Shown: positions 8,349-17,829 of the stretch, one piece after another
Position numbering within the stretch: position 1 is the stretch's first letter
Layout: each line of letters opens with the position of its first letter
Notes under the pieces: generated by a model
Databases searched by the model: none
The model's input: the letters and a program-made list of their open reading frames with translations, nothing else
What the model was told of the DNA's origin: nothing
Assembly (NCBI GenBank): GCA_949289215.1
Contig: CASENC010000041.1
Location: 1 to 58,302 of the forward strand
Direction: 5' to 3'
Source of the DNA: an uncultured Bacteroidales bacterium
GTDB lineage: Bacteria; Bacteroidota; Bacteroidia; Bacteroidales; Muribaculaceae
Length of the DNA: 58,302 nt
Made by a program: the position numbers and the translations under genes

Positions 8349-9795
8349 AACTTTTCCCTTTTGAAAGCATCAACAGCCCGGCAAATGTCATTGCGGCGTT
8401 CAGCAGCAACAACTCAAAACTCATCACATAACCATAATGTACCAACAGCCCCCGTTGCACAAAGTAGCATATCACCGGGGCGGCGACACACACCACCGGC
8501 ACAAGGCGGTCACGCACCTTACCGCGCACGGCAAGTCCGAAGAGGAACAACCCGAGAATAGGCCCGTAGGTGTAGCTTGCAAGCGTGTAAACGGCACTTA
8601 TGGCATCGCTGTTGCTTATGTAATAGAAAACTATTATCACCAGTCCCATAACCACCGACATGGCCACGTGCACACAGCGACGCACACGGGTAAGGCGACG
8701 CTCGTCAAGCCCCGAAGCCCCGAGTATATCTACCGTAAACGACGTGGTGAGCGAAGTCAAAGCCGACCCGGCTGCCGAATATGCCGCCGAAACCAGCCCA
8801 AGGATAAACACCACGCCTACCACAAGCGGCATGGTTGGGTGCGATGCCACAAGCCCGAATAGTTCATCGGTTTTCTCGGGCACTGCCATGCCGGGGGTGT
8901 TCCTCACGTACATCACAAGCAACGTGCCAAGCACAAGAAACAAGGCTATGATAAAAAATTGCGAAATGCTGCTTACAATCATGTTTTTCTGCGACTCGCG
9001 CGAATTGCGGCAGGCAAGGTTGCGCTGCATCATGTCTTGGTCGAGCCCGGTGGTGGCAACCACCATGAATATGCCTGCAAGGAATTGTTTCCAAAAATAT
9101 TCCCCGCCTTTGGGATTGTCGAAGTAGAATATGCGTGAAGTGTCATCGGCCGCCACAGCCTCAACCATCGAACCTATGTCAAAGCCAAGGCTGCGAGCTA
9201 TGAACACAATGCTCAACACCACCGATGCAACAAGACAAAACGACTTAAGCGTATCGGTCCAAATCACCGTCTTCACGCCGCCCTGCATGGTGTAAAGCCA
9301 TATGAGTGCTATGGTTATGACAACATTTAACGCAAACGGAACCCCGAGCGGACCGAAAGCAAGGCTCTGCAACACCACGCATACCACAAAGAAACGCACC
9401 GAAGCTCCGAGCATCTTGGAAATAAAGAAAAACCACGCACCGCTGCGATAAGTCATCATGCCGAAACGTTGTTCAAGGTACCCGTAAATAGACACAAGAT
9501 TGCGCCTGTAAAACAGCGGGACCAGCACAAAGGCAATAACCACATAACCTACCACAAATCCCAATGCCATTTGCAAATAACTATACCCCTTGGCCACCAC
9601 CATCCCGGGAACCGAAATGAATGTCACACCCGATATCGCCGCACCCATGGTTGCAAATGCCACCACCGGCCACGGTGCCTGCCTATTGCCGGTGAAAAAA
9701 CTTGTATTGCTGCTTCCCCGCCCGGCAAAAGCCGAAACGACAAACAGCAAAACGAAATAGCCTACTATGGTGAGAATAACTATTACCGGTGTCAT
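8326..9795 (-). CDS. Sodium/solute symporter (SSS family)
   Basis: A 489-aa protein with about thirteen hydrophobic segments, typical of the SSS/SLC5 family (sialic acid, sugar, proline and similar solutes). Family features include AISGVTFISVPGMV near helix 1-2, a helix containing GLDQDMMQRNLACRN, and SAAYSAAGSALTSLTTSF where sodium ligands usually lie. The substrate is not visible. It lies 9 bp downstream of the NamZ-type muramidase gene, so uptake of the released amino sugar (MurNAc) or a related solute is a reasonable inference. The WYL gene overlaps its 3' end. Confidence 0.85.
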   Translation of the reverse strand: MTPVIVILTIVGYFVLLFVVSAFAGRGSSNTSFFTGNRQAPWPVVAFATMGAAISGVTFISVPGMVVAKGYSYLQMALGFVVGYVVIAFVLVPLFYRRNLVSIYGYLEQRFGMMTYRSGAWFFFISKMLGASVRFFVVCVVLQSLAFGPLGVPFALNVVITIALIWLYTMQGGVKTVIWTDTLKSFCLVASVVLSIVFIARSLGFDIGSMVEAVAADDTSRIFYFDNPKGGEYFWKQFLAGIFMVVATTGLDQDMMQRNLACRNSRESQKNMIVSSISQFFIIALFLVLGTLLVMYVRNTPGMAVPEKTDELFGLVASHPTMPLVVGVVFILGLVSAAYSAAGSALTSLTTSFTVDILGASGLDERRLTRVRRCVHVAMSVVMGLVIIVFYYISNSDAISAVYTLASYTYGPILGLFLFGLAVRGKVRDRLVPVVCVAAPVICYFVQRGLLVHYGYVMSFELLLLNAAMTFAGLLMLSKGKSYGKEPDK

Positions 9796-9804
9796 CTGTA
9801 CACG

Positions 9805-10992
9805 CTATTCTTTATACAACAAATAGGGCCTGCGGCGCAATTTAAATGCCTCGACATCATCGTGCCATGAGGCCTTTATCTCGGCTGCGCTCTTCCCTGC
9901 CTTTATCATGCGACGAACATCGCCATCACCCACGAGCAATTCAAAAAACGATGTGAAAAACTTGTCGCCCATTTCAAGCCGGCGATATGCATCTGCCACA
10001 TATTCAAAATTCACACCGGCGGCAATCACAGCCTCCTCGTCAAGTCCGGTCAAATCACAACCATAACATTTCTCGCCAAGCAACGGCGGATTTTTTGCTC
10101 CGGGAACACTTTGCGGCGTAAACGTATATGTGCAGCCTTTCATCGACGGGTGGCCGTATATTTCAAATGGGTAATCGGTTCCACGCCCCAGGCTTACCAC
10201 AGTGCCCTCGAAATAACAAGTGGAAGGATAAAGGTAAACGGCAAGCATCGACTTCAAGTTGGGCGACGGGGCAACAGGCAGGCGGTAACGGCTGCCGTGT
10301 GTATAACCCTCGCATTGTATAACCGTGAGACGGTCGCCGAGTTTTCTGCCGCCGTCAAGCCAACCCTCACCATCAATCATGAGCGCAAGTTCGCCGAGCG
10401 TCATGCCGTGTACTACAGGAATGGGCAATGCTCCAACTCCCGACTTGTATTTCATATCAAGTACCGGGCCATCGACATACATCCCATTTGGGTTCGGGCG
10501 GTCCAAAACCATAAAATCCTTGCCATAAGCAACAGCCGCATTCATCAACCGCATCATGGTGATGTAATAAGTGTAATAACGCACCCCCACATCCTGCAAA
10601 TCGGTGACTATGATATCAAACCGGTTCATTGTTTTCGCCGAAGGCATACCTTTTTGGCCATCGTAAAGCGATGCTATGGGAATACCGGTGGCTGCATCCA
10701 CGCCGCCCTGCACCTTTTCTCCGGCATCGGCATTACCGCGAAATCCGTGTTCGGGCGAAAATATGGTAGTGACATTTATACCGTTTTCGAGCATTATGTC
10801 AAGGGTGTGACGGCCGTCCACCACGCCGGTGTGGTTACTCAACAATGCCACGCGCTTCCCTTTTAGCAGATGCGCATACTCATCGATGCGAGCCGCCCCC
10901 ACTTTTATATCGGTGGAAAATGCCACCGGCACGCACACAGCCATGGTAACGGCCATGGCGACAAGCCGGTAAATAGTTCTAAGGTATGTCAT
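9805..10992 (-). CDS. Exo-beta-N-acetylmuramidase, NamZ type (DUF1343, GH171)
   Basis: A 395-aa protein with a signal peptide (residues 1-27). Conserved DUF1343 blocks are FSPEHGFRGNADAGEKV, VTDLQDVGVRYYTY, VLDRPNPNGMYVDGP, VHGMTLGELALMIDGE and SLGRGTDYPFEIYG. The family removes terminal N-acetylmuramic acid from peptidoglycan fragments in the periplasm or outside the cell. The symporter 9 bp downstream makes a salvage pair with it. The 53-bp gap to the upstream DUF1573 gene contains TATATTTA, one base off a -7 box, so an internal promoter is possible. The fold call is strong; the exact substrate here is inferred from the family. Confidence 0.85.
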   Translation of the reverse strand: MTYLRTIYRLVAMAVTMAVCVPVAFSTDIKVGAARIDEYAHLLKGKRVALLSNHTGVVDGRHTLDIMLENGINVTTIFSPEHGFRGNADAGEKVQGGVDAATGIPIASLYDGQKGMPSAKTMNRFDIIVTDLQDVGVRYYTYYITMMRLMNAAVAYGKDFMVLDRPNPNGMYVDGPVLDMKYKSGVGALPIPVVHGMTLGELALMIDGEGWLDGGRKLGDRLTVIQCEGYTHGSRYRLPVAPSPNLKSMLAVYLYPSTCYFEGTVVSLGRGTDYPFEIYGHPSMKGCTYTFTPQSVPGAKNPPLLGEKCYGCDLTGLDEEAVIAAGVNFEYVADAYRRLEMGDKFFTSFFELLVGDGDVRRMIKAGKSAAEIKASWHDDVEAFKLRRRPYLLYKE

Positions 10993-11045
10993 TAAATATA
11001 TCGATATTAAGATGTTCTATCATTTGCCAAGTGCCGATCAGGCCG

Positions 11046-11573
11046 TCAAAAGTCTGAATCGACATAGTATCCGCGCTGTATGTCGCCTTCCACGGCATCT
11101 CCCACTATTCCATGCAGATTGCGATATTCGCGATACAGTTCCTCGTAATCACGAGTGTAATCGGCATCGGGAACCACATGCACATCAAATCGCAACTCGG
11201 CTCGCCCCGTCTCGGCTATATTACCGTAACAGTATATATAATGCTTTACAAGACCTATGTTCTTGATGCTATTATACTTCACGTGTATATATCCTTTCTT
11301 GTGCGGCATGATTACTATGGGCAGATTATCATTAACCACCATGCAACCGCACGACGTCTGGATTTCTTTGATAATCAACGGGTCATCGCCAAGATTGGTT
11401 ACACCGTAATTCAGGTCAAGTTCCTCCCCCTGCAAGATGGGATAATAGTGCCGGTCTTGGTCTTCGACCTCGATGGTAGTCATGTTCACCTTTTTTTTGC
11501 ATGACGGCAACGATGCTACAACGCAAAATACCGCCACCGACAAAATTAATATATATAACGCTTTCCTTAACAT
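11046..11573 (-). CDS. DUF1573 lipoprotein
   Basis: A 175-aa protein with a lipoprotein signal peptide (lipobox LPSC, Cys at about residue 25). The single immunoglobulin-like DUF1573 domain carries the characteristic TSCGCMV motif around residue 75. DUF1573 proteins are common in Bacteroidetes as periplasmic or surface proteins, and their biochemical role is not established. The start lies 21 bp downstream of the frameshift-corrected end of the DUF4838 gene, so it probably belongs to the same transcript as the glycan synthesis/export genes upstream. Confidence 0.8.
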   Translation of the reverse strand: MLRKALYILILSVAVFCVVASLPSCKKKVNMTTIEVEDQDRHYYPILQGEELDLNYGVTNLGDDPLIIKEIQTSCGCMVVNDNLPIVIMPHKKGYIHVKYNSIKNIGLVKHYIYCYGNIAETGRAELRFDVHVVPDADYTRDYEELYREYRNLHGIVGDAVEGDIQRGYYVDSDF

Positions 11574-11594
11574 AAGTATTATCCTTTTTTCTTA

Positions 11595-11804
11595 TTATTT
11601 TAATCTTATTTCATCTATTGCAATGTGGTTGATGCGGCTCTTGGGACGCGTTGTTTTGATTACTATGGCAGTACCCGTAGGCACGTCACTCAAGTCAAAA
11701 CTGTAAACCAGCCGACGACTCTCTTCACTCAACATATCCACCTCGGCTGCATCATCGGCAATTTGCCTTGCCACACATTTCCCGCCTTGAAACAGGCAAC
11801 GCAA
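11595..11804 (-). pseudogene. C-terminal piece of the DUF4838 gene, out of frame
   Basis: About 69 residues ending TGTAIVIKTTRPKSRINHIA and six more. They read as a beta-sandwich-like carbohydrate-binding tail rather than an independent gene, with no ATG and no signal. The piece overlaps the last codons of the DUF4838 frame. If one extra base near 11789-11808 is removed, the two frames join into a protein of about 620 aa ending 21 bp before the DUF1573 start. That close fit supports a frameshift rather than a chance frame. Confidence 0.6.
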
Positions 11805-13458
11805 TGCGATGACGCGTCAATTTCAAAAACGACACCTCAAGCCTGCGAGCCTCAGGCACAACAGGCATCTCAATTTCAAGCCCGTCGCCAAGCGATGAAA
11901 TCAGCCAACCATAATGATAACCGCAAGGCAGCCCGTTGACGGCATCGGTCAACACCGACAAATCGCCATAACCGGCATCAAGCGGCGTCAATGCCTTCAA
12001 TTTGCAATCGGCAAGCAAATTATCCTGTTCACGGTCGAGTATCGACATCTCCCAACATTTGATATAATCAGCAACAGTCAACCCCGATTCGGAAATCTTG
12101 CCGATGCCATACCGCCTGCCTGCAGCAAGGGTCTGTAACCAAATTCCTGCCTGTGACCTGTCAACATTGCCGCAACAACGTGCAACTTCAAGCATGGTAT
12201 ATGACATGGCAATTCGCAGTTTTTCAAGTTCCCGACTTTCCTCATCTGAAGCAACGCCAACTGCATCACAAAGCGCATCATAAAACCGGCCAAATTCAGC
12301 GTATCCGCCCAAATACATCATTGCCCGGTCGATGGGAGCATATATATCGAGCTTCTTTTTCCCTTTTGCAACCGCAGCACCCCATTGCAAGTAACTTTCG
12401 GAAAGCATTTTCCCGGCTGTCGGGAAATGTTGCATGAAATAGCCGCGCACAAGCTTAGTCACATCGGCATCGACATCGGTCATCAATGCTGCCAACACCG
12501 CATTGTGCAAGCCGGAAAACGAAGAATAATCCTCGCCGCTGCCATTCAGGAAAACGCCTCTCACACCCACCTCTTTGTAATGCCGCAACCGCTGTTGCAT
12601 AATGCTCAATACGGGAAACGGCGTGAGGTAATCGTCGAAATTATTTATGTAATCCCACACATATATGATGTGGCACTTTTCTTTCCATTCCTGCACAAGG
12701 GCATCAAAGTCCGACCGGCGTTTGCCGCCATATAACGGAGACAGTGGCCAACGCATTGCGCTTACAACCACACCCACATTGGCGGGCATCTTGTGGACTG
12801 GTGGCGTAAAAGTGCTGCCATAAGCACCCATGAAAAAATCATGACCGGGGAACTCCGTGGCAAGTTTCTCCAACAGTTTCGACACTGCAGGGGTGGCATT
12901 ATTTGCACAGTTCCCTGCCTTGACACACAAATCACAGGTACACACCGCATCATCGTCATTGGGCATTATCAAAAACCTCGATGAACTCTTGTCTCCATTG
13001 CCGAAATTATCGATTATATAGCCTTTTATCGCATCATGCAATACTTGCGATGAAAAGCAATATTGGCCATCGTATCGTTCCCCATTGACCGTTGCATAAA
13101 CGGAAGCATCGGCATTTTCGTCCACTTTCACTATACGGTACAAATTATGCCCCCATATACCCCAGTCGCGCCCGACGTTATTCTCGGCAAACATTGCCGA
13201 TGCAGAAGGATCGATATTTTCGGGCAAATAGGCTTCGCGGTACTCAAAATCGAAATTCTTCGATGATTTCGCAACCATAACGCTTTCATCGGGGTTTTCA
13301 AGCACTGAATTTTCACGCATCGAGGCACTTATACCACTTCGACCGTCGCTTTCAGCCGTATTCGAGGCATTTACGCAACCGCCGCCGACAAGCAGCATTG
13401 GCAATAATGCAATTGCCGTTGCAACCTTAGAAATTGACGTATAGCTGCAATTCGACAT
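11752..13458 (-). CDS. DUF4838-type lipoprotein, glycosidase-like (3' end frameshifted)
   Basis: 568 aa in the open frame. The lipoprotein-like signal ends LLVGGGC at about residue 28. The DUF4838-like core (about 75-330) includes the cysteine cluster CTCDLC, the barrel-like strand FFMGAYG and IIYVWDYINNFDDY. DUF4838 is a glycoside-hydrolase-like family of uncharacterised activity. The ATG lies inside the last codons of the upstream YaiO barrel (32-bp overlap), so the two are coupled. The position beside a polysaccharide synthase and exporter suggests a role on the nascent glycan, comparable in position to PgaB. The last roughly 17 residues are probably out of frame (see the piece at 11595-11804). 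Confidence 0.7.
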   Translation of the reverse strand: MSNCSYTSISKVATAIALLPMLLVGGGCVNASNTAESDGRSGISASMRENSVLENPDESVMVAKSSKNFDFEYREAYLPENIDPSASAMFAENNVGRDWGIWGHNLYRIVKVDENADASVYATVNGERYDGQYCFSSQVLHDAIKGYIIDNFGNGDKSSSRFLIMPNDDDAVCTCDLCVKAGNCANNATPAVSKLLEKLATEFPGHDFFMGAYGSTFTPPVHKMPANVGVVVSAMRWPLSPLYGGKRRSDFDALVQEWKEKCHIIYVWDYINNFDDYLTPFPVLSIMQQRLRHYKEVGVRGVFLNGSGEDYSSFSGLHNAVLAALMTDVDADVTKLVRGYFMQHFPTAGKMLSESYLQWGAAVAKGKKKLDIYAPIDRAMMYLGGYAEFGRFYDALCDAVGVASDEESRELEKLRIAMSYTMLEVARCCGNVDRSQAGIWLQTLAAGRRYGIGKISESGLTVADYIKCWEMSILDREQDNLLADCKLKALTPLDAGYGDLSVLTDAVNGLPCGYHYGWLISSLGDGLEIEMPVVPEARRLEVSFLKLTRHRIALPVSRREMCGKANCR

Positions 13459-14251
13459 TATAGATATTCCTGTGCTTTGAAGCCGTTTCGATTATTTCGC
13501 TATATGGGTTGTAATAATTGTACCATGTGCCAAGCACACCCACCGAGAAATTCCGTGTAAGCATCACGGTGCCGCCAAGGCCCACCATCGATGAAGTCTT
13601 ATGGTACTGGTAACCCGAAACTATACCGTTATCCAAAAGCGTTATTTCGGGATAATTGCCTATACCGGCCATAGCCGTTATATTGGTACGGCGATCTTCG
13701 TTTAAGTAAAACTTGGCCTGTCCGGTGAGGTTATAATAAAATTCCTTGTTTGTCGTGATTAAGTCGAGCTTCAAACTCGTAAGTACCGGATCCCACATCT
13801 TCGACACCGTAGGCGACAACGAGAACATATTATTATCATCGAGCAATCGGCGATAACCAAGGTTGAGATTAAGCTCCCAGTCCTTTTTGAATGTCTTTGT
13901 CGCACCCACGTTGGCAACCCACTTCGGGAAGTAGTCATTAGCCCAGGCAAGGTTGGCGTTCAAGCTCCACGACGGATTGAAACGATGCAACCACGCCGCC
14001 TGCAACTGTATCCCGGTGCCGCCTCCATCAAGGTCCTCGTTAACATCATCGGGGTTCATGTTGCCATCAAGGCTTTTATAATTGATACGGCCCAAGAAAT
14101 CGTTCTTAACGCCCGTGCGTGTATATTCTACCGATGCAATCGAAGTAATCACATCTTCGCTTGCGGGACGCGAATGCAGGTAATAAAGCCCCACTTGGTT
14201 TTTATAACTGCGGTTCAACAGGCCGCGCATGTGCCGGTTATATGCGTCCAT
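13427..14251 (-). CDS. YaiO-type outer-membrane beta-barrel (C-terminal part of a frameshifted exporter)
   Basis: 274 residues from the first ATG, made of alternating amphipathic strands (VGLYYLHSR, SIASVEYTRTG, LNLNLGYRRL, FSVGVLGTWYNYYNP) and ending in an aromatic residue, NF, as outer-membrane barrels do. The ATG is internal to a longer protein. In the same frame, upstream codons read QLNYEPGIAEMDAYN, continuing the TPR protein that stops at 14275. One missing base near 14283-14291 would restore GCT-TAT-TAT-AAC-CAG and fuse the frames. The intact protein would have a periplasmic TPR domain plus a barrel, like PgaA or AlgK/AlgE-type exporters. Confidence 0.7.
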   Translation of the reverse strand: MDAYNRHMRGLLNRSYKNQVGLYYLHSRPASEDVITSIASVEYTRTGVKNDFLGRINYKSLDGNMNPDDVNEDLDGGGTGIQLQAAWLHRFNPSWSLNANLAWANDYFPKWVANVGATKTFKKDWELNLNLGYRRLLDDNNMFSLSPTVSKMWDPVLTSLKLDLITTNKEFYYNLTGQAKFYLNEDRRTNITAMAGIGNYPEITLLDNGIVSGYQYHKTSSMVGLGGTVMLTRNFSVGVLGTWYNYYNPYSEIIETASKHRNIYNVELQLYVNF

Positions 14252-14274
14252 CTCGGCAATACCGGGTTCATAAT

Positions 14275-14877
14275 TCAGCTGGTTATATAAGCCGAGTCGA
14301 GACGATGCATCTTCTCATAAGCAAGCCCCTTGGTATAAAGCAGGCTGTTGTTATTCTCGTCGAAAACCAAAGCCGAGTCAACCACGGCCACAGCAGCTTC
14401 GGGATCATTGTCGCGGATAAGATCAAGCGCATACATTTCGCTGCTTGCCGCATATGCACCGGTTACATCGGGATTATCGGGATAGTCTTCAAGCTGGCCC
14501 CGAAGCAATTCGAGTGATTCGTCATATTCTCCCTTTTCATCGAGCGATTGTGCAATTTTCACTTTATAGAACAAGTCGTTTGGATATTTTTCTGCGCCTA
14601 TTTGTGCATAATGCTCGAATTCTTCGGATTTTCCGAGCAATGCAGCTGCATTAATCGCATATCTCAACCCAAGGTCGCTATCGGGGTTCACTTCAAGCAA
14701 CCTCTGCGCCTCGTAATAAGCACGATTGGTTGCGCCGTCTTGCATAAGCTGCTTGATATAAGGAACGGCTGTCTCCTCATATGCCATTGCGTAAATATCC
14801 CGATTAATCGTGGCAGTATCGTTGTATGCCACATAATACAAGTCAAGAGCAGCAGGCGTATGCCCCATTTGAGCCAA
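14275..14877 (-). CDS. TPR-rich middle part of the frameshifted exporter
   Basis: About 200 residues of tetratricopeptide helices (EAQRLLEVNPDSDLGLRYA, SLDEKGEYDESLELL) ending at a stop created by a frameshift. It has no ATG of its own; the first listed codon is TTG, and upstream codons in the frame read EIFAFNPTYVERKGDIL, which continues the 5' TPR part. One missing base in the run at 14919-14933 (minus strand CCCAAAAGAAATATTC) would join it to the 5' part. It should be read as a segment of the 13427-16283 gene and not as a separate protein. Confidence 0.6.
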   Translation of the reverse strand: MAQMGHTPAALDLYYVAYNDTATINRDIYAMAYEETAVPYIKQLMQDGATNRAYYEAQRLLEVNPDSDLGLRYAINAAALLGKSEEFEHYAQIGAEKYPNDLFYKVKIAQSLDEKGEYDESLELLRGQLEDYPDNPDVTGAYAASSEMYALDLIRDNDPEAAVAVVDSALVFDENNNSLLYTKGLAYEKMHRLDSAYITS

Positions 14878-16283
14878 TATGTCGCCCTTGCGCTCGACAT
14901 ACGTAGGATTGAAGGCGAATATTTCTTTTGGGCCTCGACTTCGGCAAGAGCCTCGTTATACCGCTTGAGCATGGTATAACAAGTGATGATGCGTTCCCTG
15001 GCCGAGAACACAAGCGTGCTATCTTCTTTCTCGTTCTTGACGACAAATTGCGCACACGCTATGGCACTTGCATAGTCATTATTGGCCATCAGCCGTTCGG
15101 CCTCATCGTATTGAGCCTTAACCATCCCATACGTTACATCGTAATTACCCGGATTTGCCCGATAAATGCGATTGAGCAACGCGTCGGCTTCACGCTCGTT
15201 GCCAAACCGGCGTTCAAGCATATACTCCTTGTAAAGCAATGTCGGATTATCGCGTCCATCGCGTTTTTTCGCCTCCGACAGGTAATATCTCGCATCATCG
15301 TAATAACCGCGTGTGAGCGATGTATTAAGCAAGTAATCAAGAGCTTCGCGTGAGCGTGTGGTTTCATAAATCTTGCCATACATTACATACGGGTCGCTGT
15401 CGCGAGCCACTTGCGCCGACTCGGCAAGGAGCGAGTTGTAATAATTGCGCAGTGCGGGTGATTTGTTCACCGACATTCGGTTTTTCACATACGTCAAGGC
15501 CTCGGTGTAACGTCCCTGTTCACACAGTATTCCCACTTTCTTGCGCAGCAGGTCCATATTTGCCGGGAAACGTTCGGCTCCACGCGAAGCCACATCATAG
15601 GCACGGTCGGTGTAACCTTGTTGCAAATACATATTGCTAAGTGCAAGGTAAGTCTCGGCATTGTCGGGATCGGTTTCAAGCAGTTTTTCGAGATATTTGG
15701 TTGCCTCGGTAATATTCCCCGCCTTACGATACTTCAAGTAATTCATTTCGTAAGAATACGCCAAATCCTTCTTCAAGCCACTGTCTTCGGGATAAATCTG
15801 GCTAATGCGCACCAGCAGGCGGTCGGCTTCCACATCGTTGCCCATCTTGCGGTAAAGTTCTATTTTGCGCCGCCACAGCCCGCGCCAGTAAGGGTTCACT
15901 TCAAGCAACTCGTTCACATAACATATGGCACTGGAATAATGGCCCGATTCATCTTCCACCTTCACAAGCATCTGCTTTGCTTCCACATGGTTATAATCGC
16001 TCTCCACAGCCTTTATCAGGTTGTAGCGAGCCATGTCGAGGTCTTGTTTCTCATAATAATACCGCCCCAACAACCAACGAATATTCGGATCCACGGGATG
16101 CACCTTCACGCCCTTGTCGAGGATTTCTTTTGCCTCCTCGTTCCTGTGGCGAGCAAAGCATTGCTTGGCAGCATCGACGTAATATTCGGGCAAATGCACG
16201 CTGTCCTCGTCGGTGGCCGACAAGAAAAACAGCGAGCACACAATCGCCAATATCCAAGTATATGCAAACCTTTGTCGCTTCAT
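14688..16283 (-). CDS. TPR N-terminal part of a TPR/YaiO glycan exporter (frameshifted)
   Basis: The start at 16283 carries a signal peptide (ILAIVCSLFFLSAT, residues about 11-24) followed by roughly ten tetratricopeptide repeats (GRYYYEKQDLDMARYNLIKA, ALSNMYLQQGYTDRAYDVA). Genuine coding ends near 14925 at EAQKKY; the remaining roughly 75 codons of the 531-codon frame are out of phase. Joined to the two downstream segments, the gene spans 13427-16283 and would give about 951 aa: signal, long periplasmic TPR superhelix and outer-membrane barrel. It lies 37 bp behind the GT2 synthase gene. In synthase-dependent systems such a protein carries the polymer across the outer membrane. Confidence 0.75.
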   Translation of the reverse strand: MKRQRFAYTWILAIVCSLFFLSATDEDSVHLPEYYVDAAKQCFARHRNEEAKEILDKGVKVHPVDPNIRWLLGRYYYEKQDLDMARYNLIKAVESDYNHVEAKQMLVKVEDESGHYSSAICYVNELLEVNPYWRGLWRRKIELYRKMGNDVEADRLLVRISQIYPEDSGLKKDLAYSYEMNYLKYRKAGNITEATKYLEKLLETDPDNAETYLALSNMYLQQGYTDRAYDVASRGAERFPANMDLLRKKVGILCEQGRYTEALTYVKNRMSVNKSPALRNYYNSLLAESAQVARDSDPYVMYGKIYETTRSREALDYLLNTSLTRGYYDDARYYLSEAKKRDGRDNPTLLYKEYMLERRFGNEREADALLNRIYRANPGNYDVTYGMVKAQYDEAERLMANNDYASAIACAQFVVKNEKEDSTLVFSARERIITCYTMLKRYNEALAEVEAQKKYSPSILRMSSARATYWLKWGIRLLLLTCIMWHTTILPRLIGIFTQWHMRRQPFLISSSLCKTAQPIVLITRRRGCLK

Positions 16284-16320
16284 GCGTTATATCTATAATT
16301 TCGTTTTCTCTTGTTTCATG

Positions 16321-17829
16321 TCACACAACCGATGGTTGCGGCGATGTCTCGTCACCTTCAAGCTCCTTTTCTTTCTGCTGCCTGCGGCGTTCCTCTTCCT
16401 TTTGGCGTTCCTTTCCGAAGCCTTCACGCTTGATATCTTCCCACTTGAACGACCGCTTGGTGAGGAAGCTGAAGTAACCCTTCACCGAGAAAAACACGAT
16501 AAGAGGGTGGTAAAGTACAGGCTCGAAAAGCGATGCTATAAACAGCCACACATAATCCCACTTGCTGTTGCGGTTGGTGGGATCCTCCACATAGTAGCTG
16601 AAGAAACATATCACAAGCAACATGAACTCATTGAAAGTGTAAAGCATAAGCAATATCACCCAGAACGTAGTCCAGTTGACTGCCCCTATCAGGATGAACC
16701 ACACAAGCGAAATATAGCCAATAAGCTCGATGATGGGAGCCACAAACTCAAACACAAACATGAAAGGATAGGTTATCAACCCCAACCGCTTGTAACGCGG
16801 ATTGAACAGCAACTTGCGATGCACAAACATACACTGCATCAATCCGCGGGCCCAACGGGTGCGCTGCTTGCTCAGCGACCACACCGTCGGCGGACCTTCG
16901 GTCCAACAGGTAGTCTCTGCCACATGGGGTATGCGATAAGGCTGGTTGATTTCACACATATACCCTATCATGCGCATAATCAAATCCATATCTTCGGCAA
17001 AACTCGACGAGTCGTAACCACCAACAGCCACCACAATGTCGCGGCGGAAAAAGCCGAAACCGCCCGACACATTGTTAACGGCATTAAGTGCCGACCAACC
17101 CATCTTGCCCACAAGATATGAACGCAGGTATTCAACTTGCTGGAACAACGGAATGGGACGCTTCGACACACGCGGCTCCACCATTCGCCCGTTTTCCACT
17201 TTACAGCCATTCACCATGAGCATGGTGGAACTGACGGCAATAACGGGCGTGGTTTCCTTCAATACAGCCCACACAAGCCTGTAAAGCGCATACTTGTCGA
17301 TGATACAGTCAACATCGGTATCTATGAAATAAGGATATTTTGCTGCATTAATGCCCGCATTCGATGCATCGGCCTTGGTGCCGCCATTCTCTTTATCAAC
17401 CACCGTAAGCTGCTCAAAGATGGGTTTTGTTGACTTGAACACCCGCCTCACCGGAGCGCTTTTCACCGACTCATGATAGGCATAAGGCACTTCCACGAGG
17501 CTGAAGTATTCGATGAGCTTGTCAAGTGTCGAGTCGGTACTGCCATCATTTACGATTACCACCTCGAATTTCGGATAATCGACCGAAAGCATCGACACCA
17601 CATTGTCTATGATATTGGCCTCCTCGTTATATGCCGGAGCAATAATCGACACTCCGGGCGTGTATGGCGAGTCGCTAAGCATCTTCTTCACATATGCCAT
17701 ACTCAAGAATGTTTTTTCCTTGCGTTGTGAATTAAAGCTAAGGAACATGAGTACCGTGTAATTAATTATCAACAGCAAGCTGTAGAAAAACACGCAATAT
17801 CCATATACGTCAAACAAGAACTCTTTCAT
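16321..17829 (-). CDS. Processive family 2 glycosyltransferase (exopolysaccharide synthase, PgaC/BcsA-like)
   Basis: 502 aa. One N-terminal membrane segment (about 11-31), a cytoplasmic GT-A domain, then about four C-terminal membrane segments. Catalytic features are all present: APAYNEE (64-70), VNDGS (93-97), DTDVD (170-174), AED (278-280) and QRTRW (322-326, the QxxRW motif of processive synthases). Such enzymes polymerise a sugar nucleotide and thread the chain through their own membrane channel. The polymer is unknown; poly-N-acetylglucosamine-like is one possibility. Its ATG overlaps the stop of the HEAT-repeat gene, and the TPR/barrel exporter follows. Confidence 0.85.
   Translation of the reverse strand: MKEFLFDVYGYCVFFYSLLLIINYTVLMFLSFNSQRKEKTFLSMAYVKKMLSDSPYTPGVSIIAPAYNEEANIIDNVVSMLSVDYPKFEVVIVNDGSTDSTLDKLIEYFSLVEVPYAYHESVKSAPVRRVFKSTKPIFEQLTVVDKENGGTKADASNAGINAAKYPYFIDTDVDCIIDKYALYRLVWAVLKETTPVIAVSSTMLMVNGCKVENGRMVEPRVSKRPIPLFQQVEYLRSYLVGKMGWSALNAVNNVSGGFGFFRRDIVVAVGGYDSSSFAEDMDLIMRMIGYMCEINQPYRIPHVAETTCWTEGPPTVWSLSKQRTRWARGLMQCMFVHRKLLFNPRYKRLGLITYPFMFVFEFVAPIIELIGYISLVWFILIGAVNWTTFWVILLMLYTFNEFMLLVICFFSYYVEDPTNRNSKWDYVWLFIASLFEPVLYHPLIVFFSVKGYFSFLTKRSFKWEDIKREGFGKERQKEEERRRQQKEKELEGDETSPQPSVV

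Noticed and set aside
10111-10866. 251-codon plus-strand frame opposite the NamZ gene
   Set aside because: It is antisense to conserved DUF1343 blocks and has no family features.
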